64,000 nucleotides of DNA from contig JBMNGG010000003.1 of assembly GCA_050949705.1 (NCBI GenBank), forward strand, positions 310,001-374,000. Direction: 5' to 3'. Shown here piece after piece: positions 58,019 to 64,000 of the stretch (within the stretch, counting starts at the first letter, position 1; each line of letters begins with the position of its first letter). A program made the translations under genes and the position numbers. Source of the DNA: JBMNGG01 sp050949705 (GTDB taxonomy: Bacteria > Bacillota > Thermosediminibacteria > Thermosediminibacterales > Tepidanaerobacteraceae). The notes under the pieces are model-generated. The model saw only the letters and a program-made list of their open reading frames with translations. It searched no databases and was not told the origin of the DNA.

Positions 58019-58873
58019 GTGACTGTAAGGGAAGCTTTGATATTGGGCCGAAAAAAGCTCAGAAAAGTTGGGATACCAAATCCCTCCCTAGACGCAGAGC
58101 TTATTTTAAGTCATATTTTAGCAATAGATAGATTTAAGCTTTTAGTAGATGATGAAATAAAGCTAACTCAAGAGCAGCTAAACAATTACAAGGATTTGTT
58201 ACAACAAAGATGTAAATTTATTCCTGTTGCCTATATAACTGGCCGGAAGGAGTTCTATGGTCTGGATTTTTATATAAAACCAGGAGTATTAATTCCCCGG
58301 CCAGAAACTGAATTTGTAGTTGATGAAGCATTAAAGGCAATTGCTACGAATAAAAATCCACTAATTGCTGATTTGTGTTGCGGTAGTGGTGCCATTTCCG
58401 TTGCTCTTGCTTTTAACAATAAACGGGCTAAGGTATATGCTTCAGACATATCGGATGTTGCTTGTGAGGTTGCAAGAATTAATGTAAATTTGTTTGGTCT
58501 GGAAAATCGGGTTTTTCTATTGTTTGGAGATTTATGGTCTCCCTTTAAAGAAAGAAATATAAGAGGTTTCGATGTAGTGGTATCAAACCCTCCTTATATA
58601 CCTGAACATGAGCTTAACAAGCTTCCTAATGATGTTAAAAATGAACCGCAAGTAGCGTTAAATGGCGGTGTAGACGGACTTGATTTTTATAGAAAAATAG
58701 TTACAGATGTTTCGGAATTTTTAAAACCCGGAGGCACTATCATATTCGAGATCGGTTGGGACCAAGGAGCTAAAGTCAAAGCTTTGTTAAAGGATACTGG
58801 CTTTTGTAATGTTAATATAGTCAAAGATTATGCTGGCTTTGACAGAGTGGTGACCGGGATTTATTGTAAATAA
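58019..58873 (+). CDS. prmC: Release-factor glutamine methyltransferase
   Basis: PrmC methylates the GGQ glutamine of RF1 and RF2 using S-adenosylmethionine. The 284-residue protein has the helical N-terminal substrate domain, PRPETEFVVDEAL, the SAM motif IADLCCGSGAISV near residue 118 and the catalytic NPPYIPEHE near 194-202. It starts at GTG 58019, with GATAGAGG upstream as a weak site. Its place after prfA is classical. Confidence 0.95.
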   Translation: MTVREALILGRKKLRKVGIPNPSLDAELILSHILAIDRFKLLVDDEIKLTQEQLNNYKDLLQQRCKFIPVAYITGRKEFYGLDFYIKPGVLIPRPETEFVVDEALKAIATNKNPLIADLCCGSGAISVALAFNNKRAKVYASDISDVACEVARINVNLFGLENRVFLLFGDLWSPFKERNIRGFDVVVSNPPYIPEHELNKLPNDVKNEPQVALNGGVDGLDFYRKIVTDVSEFLKPGGTIIFEIGWDQGAKVKALLKDTGFCNVNIVKDYAGFDRVVTGIYCK

Positions 58874-58925
58874 AATGATTAACATTTGTATGAACCTTAT
58901 AGCAATATTTAAGAAGGGTAGTTTA

Positions 58926-59969
58926 ATGCTAAATACCAGAATAATAACCGTAGATAAAAATCAACCTGAAATAGAAAAAATAAAAGAAGGGGCAAGAATA
59001 ATAAGAGAAGGCGGCCTTGTTGCTTTTCCTACAGAAACAGTTTACGGGCTGGGAGGCAATGCTCTTGATGAAAAAGTAGCTAGAAAGATATATGCTGCTA
59101 AGGGCAGGCCCCAAGATAATCCTTTAATTGTCCATATTTATTCTGTTTCACAACTGGACATGCTAGTTAAGGAAATACCGAAAAAGGCTGCCATTTTAAT
59201 GGATAAATTTTGGCCAGGCCCTCTCACTATTATTTTTAATAAGAAAGACAGTGTCCCTCACGGCACAACGGGGGGTCTTGATACTGTAGCTATACGAATG
59301 CCTGACCATTCTGTGGCTCTTAAGCTTATTGAAGAGGCAGGTGTTCCTATAGCAGCGCCAAGTGCTAATATATCAGGAAGACCAAGCCCTGTTTGTGCTA
59401 GTGATGTGGCTGAAGATTTATCTGGAAGGATTGATATGATTTTAGATGGAGGATCAGCTTCTGTTGGAGTTGAATCTACAGTGTTAGATATTTCGGAAGA
59501 AGTGCCGATGATTTTAAGACCGGGTGGGGTTAATCGGGAAGATTTAGAAATGATTCTTGGCTGTGTCGAAGTGGACCCCGGTCTTGCTCCTGGAGAACAT
59601 CCTCGCTCTCCAGGACAGAAATATAGGCATTATGCACCTCGAGCCACTATGACCGTTGTTCAAGGCTCGCTGGAAAACCAGGTTAGAACCATCATAAAAC
59701 TTACCGAGGAATTTGAGGAAGAAGGATATAAAGTAGGGATTATGGCTACAGCTCAGACTAGACACCAGTATTTGAAAGGTTGTGTTATGTCTGTGGGGGA
59801 TAGAACTGCACCCCTTACAATATCATCAAATCTTTTTACCATATTAAGAAAGTTTGATCGACTGGAAGTTGACAAAATTCTTGCAGAAGGTATTTCCGAA
59901 GATGGCATAGGTCTTGCTGTAATGAATAGGCTCTACAAGGCTGCAGGCTACAATGTTTTAAAGGTATAG
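58926..59969 (+). CDS. tsaC: Threonylcarbamoyl-AMP synthase, Sua5 type
   Basis: Sua5 makes threonylcarbamoyl-AMP for t6A at position 37 of ANN-decoding tRNAs. The 347-residue protein has the YrdC domain with FPTETVYGLGGNAL, KGRPQDNPLIVHI and APSANISGRPSP, and the extra C-terminal Sua5 domain (about 220-347) not found in short TsaC. ATG 58926 follows GAAGGG. The ATG at 58875 would add 17 residues without a ribosome site. It is 53 bp after prmC. Confidence 0.93.
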   Translation: MLNTRIITVDKNQPEIEKIKEGARIIREGGLVAFPTETVYGLGGNALDEKVARKIYAAKGRPQDNPLIVHIYSVSQLDMLVKEIPKKAAILMDKFWPGPLTIIFNKKDSVPHGTTGGLDTVAIRMPDHSVALKLIEEAGVPIAAPSANISGRPSPVCASDVAEDLSGRIDMILDGGSASVGVESTVLDISEEVPMILRPGGVNREDLEMILGCVEVDPGLAPGEHPRSPGQKYRHYAPRATMTVVQGSLENQVRTIIKLTEEFEEEGYKVGIMATAQTRHQYLKGCVMSVGDRTAPLTISSNLFTILRKFDRLEVDKILAEGISEDGIGLAVMNRLYKAAGYNVLKV

Positions 59970-59981
59970 GAGGTGTTCTGT

Positions 59982-60437
59982 TTGCCTAAAAAGATTATTT
60001 TTATTTGCACCGGTAATACATGTCGTAGTACTATGGCAGAAGCTCTTTTTAGAAAAATTTTAAACGACATAGATAGGCTCAAGGATATTGAAGTAGCTTC
60101 CTATGGTATAGCAGCTATAGAAGGTCAACCGGCTTCCCAAAACGCAATAAAGGCTATGGCTGAAGAAGGTATTGATATCTCCGGTCATAAGGCTAGGCGC
60201 CTTACAGAAGAAGTGATGAAAGCAGACCTTGTTTTGACTATGACTCAAAATCACAAAGACTACATAATTCACAGATTTCCAAAGTTAAAAGGTAAGGTTT
60301 TCTTACTAGGAGAATTTGTTGGTGATAATGTCGAGATTCCTGATCCATTTGGTCAAGATATTAATATATATAAGATAGTCGCAAAAGAGATAAAGGATAA
60401 GCTTAAAAGAGTAGTTAAAAGGTTGGGAAAAACCTAG
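59982..60437 (+). CDS. Low-molecular-weight protein phosphatase, YwlE-like
   Basis: The 151-residue protein starts PKKIIFICTGNTCRST with the P-loop C-x5-R at residues 9-15 and has the acid in EIPDPFGQ near 127, typical of low-molecular-weight tyrosine phosphatases. In Bacillus the equivalent YwlE, encoded at the same place, removes phosphate from arginine. The residue after the Cys here is Thr, as in YwlE, so arginine phosphatase activity is the better guess. TTG 59982 follows AGGAGGTG. The GTG at 59973 lies inside that site. Confidence 0.85.
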   Translation: MPKKIIFICTGNTCRSTMAEALFRKILNDIDRLKDIEVASYGIAAIEGQPASQNAIKAMAEEGIDISGHKARRLTEEVMKADLVLTMTQNHKDYIIHRFPKLKGKVFLLGEFVGDNVEIPDPFGQDINIYKIVAKEIKDKLKRVVKRLGKT

Positions 60438-60512
60438 TAATGGAATGTCTGGACAACTTCCACAAAATTAGTATATAATTAAATAAATTTTCGCATTTAA
60501 GGAGGCGAGATT

Positions 60513-60953
60513 TTGACAATTGCTATAGCTTGCGATCACGGAGGATATAATTTAAAAATAGAGTTAATAAAGTTTTTTGATGAAAACAATATTAGTTATA
60601 AAGATTTGGGTACATTTTGTACCGAATCAGTGGACTATCCCGATATAGCAATTCCTTGTGCTGAAGCTGTTGCAAGAGGAGAATATGAAAAAGGAATAAT
60701 CATATGTGGTACAGGAATAGGGGTATGTATTGCGGCTAATAAAGTGAAGGGAATCAGAGCGGCATTATGTCACGATATTTTTTCTGCTCGTATGTCGCGA
60801 TTACACAACAATGCTAATATTTTAACCATGGGCGGTAGAGTAATTGGCTCAGGTTTAGCCACATCTATTGTTGAAACATGGTTGGCAAATGATTTTGAAG
60901 GAGATCGACATCAACGCAGAGTGGATAAGATTACCGAATATGAAAGCCGATAG
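60513..60953 (+). CDS. rpiB: Ribose-5-phosphate isomerase B / LacAB family
   Basis: RpiB interconverts ribose 5-phosphate and ribulose 5-phosphate. The 146-residue protein has CDHGGYNLK with the catalytic region, DYPDIAIPCAEAV, GTGIGVCIAANKVKGIRAA with the active-site Cys, and HNNANILTMGGRVIG. TTG 60513 follows AAGGAGGCGAG. It is 75 bp after the phosphatase and 34 bp before glyA. Confidence 0.93.
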   Translation: MTIAIACDHGGYNLKIELIKFFDENNISYKDLGTFCTESVDYPDIAIPCAEAVARGEYEKGIIICGTGIGVCIAANKVKGIRAALCHDIFSARMSRLHNNANILTMGGRVIGSGLATSIVETWLANDFEGDRHQRRVDKITEYESR

Positions 60954-60987
60954 ACCTTAACTATAGAAATAAAAGAGGTGTTAATAG

Positions 60988-62229
60988 GTGGAGTTACTAA
61001 AATCAGTGGACCCTGAAATTGCTGAAGCTATAGAAAGAGAAGCTCATCGACAAGAATACAAGTTAGAGATGATTGCATCAGAGAACTTTACTAGTAAAGC
61101 GGTTATGGCAGCACAGGGTTCTGTATTAACAAACAAATATGCAGAAGGGTATCCCGGCAGGCGTTATTACGGAGGTTGCGAATTTGTAGATATAGCTGAA
61201 AACCTTGCCAGAGAAAGGGCTAAGAAATTGTTTGCGGCAGAACATGCAAACGTTCAGCCTCACTCAGGCTCTCAAGCCAATATGGGCGTTTATTTTGCAA
61301 AGTTAAATTTTGGAGATAAAGTTTTAGGCATGAATTTAGCTCATGGTGGCCATCTCACACACGGAAGTCCAGTAAATATTTCGGGGAAATACTTTGAATT
61401 TTTATCATATGGTGTTGCAAAAGAAACAGGTTATATTGATTATGATGAATTAGAGGCCATTGCAAAAAAACATAAACCAAAGATGATTGTAGCAGGGGCT
61501 AGCGCTTATCCCAGGATTATCGACTTTGTCAGATTTTCCGAAATAGCTAAAGAGGTTGGAGCATACCTCATGGTAGATATGGCTCACATTGCGGGATTAG
61601 TAGCAGCAGGATTACATCCAAATCCTGTACCCGTATCTGATTTTGTTACTACTACAACTCATAAAACACTCAGAGGACCTCGTGGTGGCATGATTTTTTG
61701 CAAAGAAGAGGATGCCAAGGCTATAGATAAGGCTATATTTCCCGGAATTCAAGGTGGGCCTTTAATGCATGTCATTGCTGCAAAAGCTGTTTGCTTGAAG
61801 GAGGCAGCTACGGACGAATTTGTAGAATATCAAAAACAAGTGGTAAAAAATGCGAAAGCTTTGGCTGAAAGCCTTCTAAACAAAGGTTTTAATTTAGTTT
61901 CTGGTGGTACCGATAATCATTTGATTCTAATTGATTTACAAAACAAAAAACTTACTGGAAAGGAAGCGGAACATCTTTTAGATGAAGTGGGAATAACAGT
62001 AAATAAAAATGCTGTCCCTTACGATCCCCAAAAACCTAATGTTACAAGCGGAATCCGTATAGGAACACCAGCTCTTACGTCGCGAGGAATGAAAGAGAAA
62101 GAGATGGAAATTATAGCGGAATTCATCGACAAAACCCTCTCTAATGGCGGAGATGAAAACACTAGAGTTAAAATATCTAAAGAAATTAAAGCTCTTTGCA
62201 AAAGCTTTCCTCTTTATTCCAACAAATAG
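60988..62229 (+). CDS. glyA: Serine hydroxymethyltransferase
   Basis: GlyA converts serine and tetrahydrofolate to glycine and methylene-tetrahydrofolate, the one-carbon donor that ThyX also uses. The 413-residue protein carries the family runs MIASENFTS, TNKYAEGYPGRRYYGG, NVQPHSGSQAN, DMAHIAGLVAAG and the PLP-lysine segment TTTTHKTLRGPRGG. It starts with GTG 60988 after AGAGGTG. Confidence 0.97.
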   Translation: MELLKSVDPEIAEAIEREAHRQEYKLEMIASENFTSKAVMAAQGSVLTNKYAEGYPGRRYYGGCEFVDIAENLARERAKKLFAAEHANVQPHSGSQANMGVYFAKLNFGDKVLGMNLAHGGHLTHGSPVNISGKYFEFLSYGVAKETGYIDYDELEAIAKKHKPKMIVAGASAYPRIIDFVRFSEIAKEVGAYLMVDMAHIAGLVAAGLHPNPVPVSDFVTTTTHKTLRGPRGGMIFCKEEDAKAIDKAIFPGIQGGPLMHVIAAKAVCLKEAATDEFVEYQKQVVKNAKALAESLLNKGFNLVSGGTDNHLILIDLQNKKLTGKEAEHLLDEVGITVNKNAVPYDPQKPNVTSGIRIGTPALTSRGMKEKEMEIIAEFIDKTLSNGGDENTRVKISKEIKALCKSFPLYSNK

Positions 62230-62242
62230 GAGGCCATAATTA

Positions 62243-62872
62243 ATGGAAAACGTATTTGTTTTTGACCATCCCTTAATTCAACACAAATTAGCTTTAATCA
62301 GAGATAAAAATACCGGTTCAAAAGAGTTTAGAGAATTAGTAGAAGAAGTAGCAGTATTGATGGCTTATGAGGTTACAAGAAACTTGCCATTGGAAGATGT
62401 TAAGGTTAATACTCCAGTAGGGCCCGCCAATGTTAAAATGCTTTCCGGCAAAAAACTCGGCATTGTGCCTATTTTGAGGGCTGGTCTTGGTATGGTAAAT
62501 GGCATGTTAAAGTTGATTCCTAATGCAAGGGTCGGTCACATTGGCTTATTTAGAGACCCTGATACTCTTATGCCAGTGGAATACTATTGTAAGATGCCAT
62601 CAGATGTAAATGAGAGAGAATTAATCATTTTAGATCCTATGTTGGCTACCGGAGGTTCGGCGGCTAAAGCAGTGGAGTTATTAAAGGAAAGAGGTGCTAC
62701 TAACATCAAGCTTATGTGCCTCATAGCTGCACCAGAAGGAATTGAAGAGGTTCATAAACATCATCCTGATGTAGAAATTTATACTGGGGCTGTAGATGAA
62801 AAATTAAACTCCCACGGCTATATTGTCCCCGGCCTTGGTGATGCTGGTGATAGACTATTCGGAACGAAATAA
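62243..62872 (+). CDS. upp: Uracil phosphoribosyltransferase
   Basis: Upp makes UMP from uracil and PRPP. The 209-residue protein has the PRPP motif LDPMLATGGSA near residue 133, VPILRAGLGMVNG and the uracil-binding end YIVPGLGDAGDRLFGT. AGGAGG precedes ATG 62243, 13 bp after glyA. A terminator follows. Confidence 0.96.
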   Translation: MENVFVFDHPLIQHKLALIRDKNTGSKEFRELVEEVAVLMAYEVTRNLPLEDVKVNTPVGPANVKMLSGKKLGIVPILRAGLGMVNGMLKLIPNARVGHIGLFRDPDTLMPVEYYCKMPSDVNERELIILDPMLATGGSAAKAVELLKERGATNIKLMCLIAAPEGIEEVHKHHPDVEIYTGAVDEKLNSHGYIVPGLGDAGDRLFGTK

Positions 62873-62883
62873 AGATAAAAACT

Positions 62884-62917
62884 AGGCTTTCCTATTAAAG
62901 GATAGCCTTTATTTTTT
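62884..62917 (+). terminator. Terminator after upp
   Basis: A 10-bp stem with one mismatch (62884-62893 with 62899-62908) ends in a T-rich run. Confidence 0.75.
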
Positions 62918-63003
62918 ATTTAATTGAATGTGTATAGTAACGATGTTAAAATGTAACTTAGGATATAACCATAATAATCTTCTGTGTATTGGGAGGGGCT
63001 TTG

Positions 63004-63414
63004 ATGCGAAAGGATTGGGACAAATATTTTATGGATATAGCTTTTCAGGTAAGGGGTAGGAGTACATGCCCAAGGTTACAGGTCGGAGCAGTAGTAGTAA
63101 AGGACAATAGAATTAAAGGTACAGGATACAATGGCAGTCCTTCAGGTATGGATCATTGCGATGATGTTGGGTGCTTGATGATAAACAATCACTGTATAAG
63201 GACAATTCATGCTGAGGTCAATGCATTACTTGAGTGTTCTCCGGAAGAACGGAAAGGTGCTACAATATATGTTACTGCTCGGCCTTGTGCCGAATGCTCT
63301 AAGCTTATAATAAACTCCGGTATAAGCAGAGTAGTTTACGCCCAGGAATATCATGTTGACCATGATTGGTTTAAAGAGGCTCCATGGATTAATGTGGTTC
63401 ATATGCCTGTATAG
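63004..63414 (+). CDS. comEB: dCMP deaminase / ComEB-type deaminase
   Basis: The 136-residue protein is a zinc-dependent deaminase: HAEVNALL supplies the first zinc His and the catalytic Glu, and ARPCAECSKLI supplies the two zinc Cys. It probably converts dCMP to dUMP, the ThyX substrate. The ComEB name reflects the Bacillus homologue. ATG 63004 lies 6 nt after GGGAGGGG. TTG 62989 would place that site inside the gene. Confidence 0.9.
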   Translation: MRKDWDKYFMDIAFQVRGRSTCPRLQVGAVVVKDNRIKGTGYNGSPSGMDHCDDVGCLMINNHCIRTIHAEVNALLECSPEERKGATIYVTARPCAECSKLIINSGISRVVYAQEYHVDHDWFKEAPWINVVHMPV

Positions 63415-63512
63415 TGTTGAACAAACAATATACTGACATATTAGGGCGATTGACAAACATATGTATATGCAATAAAATGTAAAAGAGCAAACAATATAAA
63501 AGGAGCGATTTC

Positions 63513-64000
63513 ATGCCAATTTACATATACGGTTTTTTTATGGCAATGCTTTTGGCATTTTTAGTAACTCCGTTTGTAATGAAATTAGCATGGAAGATCG
63601 GAGCAATCGATGTTCCTGGTGATGCACGTCGTGTTCATAAAAAACCAATGCCTCGATTAGGGGGATTAGCTATATATATTGCTTTTATTATGGCTGGGTT
63701 AATAACTCTGCCTTTAAAATCACCCTCTGTTAAGGGAATTCTTCTAGGTTCGACAATCATAGTGATTATAGGCATCTTAGATGATATATATGATCTTCCA
63801 GCCAAAGTAAAACTCGTGGGTCAAATTGCTGCTGCAGGTATTTTGGTGCTTTTTGGAACAAAAGTGAATTTGATTACGAATCCCTTGGGAGGCATGTTTG
63901 TTCTTGGGAAATTAGCTATTCCTGCAACTCTGTTTTGGGTTGTGGGGATAACCAATACATTAAATTTCATTGACGGTCTTGATGGCTTAGCGGCGGGAGT
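63513..64000 (+). CDS. tagO: Undecaprenyl-phosphate sugar-1-phosphate transferase (TagO/WecA type), truncated by the window end
   Basis: The first 162 codons encode a polytopic membrane protein that starts MPIYIYGFFMAMLLAF, then has VHKKPMPRLGGLA, the Asp-rich ILDDIYDLPAK and the NFIDGLDGLAAG motif, all typical of enzymes that put an N-acetylamino sugar phosphate on undecaprenyl phosphate in the cytoplasmic membrane. In Bacillus TagO begins wall teichoic acid synthesis. AAAGGAG precedes ATG 63513. The 3' part lies beyond 64000, so WecA and MraY relatives cannot be fully told apart, although the VHKKP motif favours TagO/WecA. Confidence 0.9.
   Translation, partial: MPIYIYGFFMAMLLAFLVTPFVMKLAWKIGAIDVPGDARRVHKKPMPRLGGLAIYIAFIMAGLITLPLKSPSVKGILLGSTIIVIIGILDDIYDLPAKVKLVGQIAAAGILVLFGTKVNLITNPLGGMFVLGKLAIPATLFWVVGITNTLNFIDGLDGLAAG

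Overview
The window looks like chromosomal DNA of a low-GC, Gram-positive, spore-forming anaerobe of the class Clostridia. This is an inference from gene order and gene content: a T-box leader, SpoIIE, ThyX in place of ThyA, a bacillus/clostridium-type cysE-cysS-mrnC-rlmB-yacP-sigH-secE-nusG-rplKAJL block, many TTG starts with strong Shine-Dalgarno sites, and sigma-A-like promoters. No 16S gene is present, so a genus cannot be assigned.

Layout. 1-12.2 kb: end of a T-box leader, cysteine and translation genes (cysE, cysS, mrnC), divergent thyX, rlmB, yacP, sigH, tRNAs Tyr/Gly, a ferritin-like gene, tRNAs fMet/Thr, tuf, rpmG, secE, nusG, rplKA, an L10 leader, rplJL, then tRNAs fMet/Met/Glu. rpoBC does not follow rplL. 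12.2-25.3 kb: spoIIE, tilS, a DUF362 gene, glycerate kinase next to a decayed cdaR regulator, hpt, ftsH, a YdcZ-type membrane protein, an ECF S component with coaX, and dusB. 25.4-36 kb: an unrecognised conserved-looking protein, a Gfo/Idh/MocA oxidoreductase, a three-gene set (HTH protein, quinate-dehydrogenase-like, acyl-ACP-reductase-like), an MFS transporter, a Memo-AMMECR1 fusion, a HAD phosphatase and proBA.

36-51 kb is an accessory catabolic island. It has an RbsABC-type importer, a DapB-like reductase, an SDR, a metallo-beta-lactamase-fold hydrolase, an AraC regulator with a possible coupled leader peptide, an aspartate-dehydrogenase-like protein, an IlvD/Edd dehydratase, a small Rossmann reductase and three tandem Asp/Glu-racemase-like paralogues. 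Several of these lack or change a family active-site residue, so their substrates are probably not the textbook ones. Importer, dehydrogenase, lactonase-like hydrolase and dehydratase together suggest non-phosphorylative breakdown of a sugar or sugar acid, but no aldolase or kinase is present. Decayed DNA lies inside the island and at its right end.

51-55.3 kb: the radical-SAM partner of the Memo-AMMECR1 protein, an unusual tandem E1-like protein whose first adenylation domain looks dead and second intact, and the two-subunit L-serine dehydratase on the minus strand. 55.5-64 kb: a conserved housekeeping run, rpmE, yqhQ-like, prfA, prmC, tsaC/sua5, ywlE-like phosphatase, rpiB, glyA, upp, comEB and the start of a tagO/wecA-like gene cut by the window end.

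The strongest leads are the degenerate LAGLIDADG-type domain inside ThyX, the tandem pseudo-E1/E1 protein, the catabolic island with altered active sites, the acyl-ACP-reductase-like set, and the apparent AUU start of rlmB.
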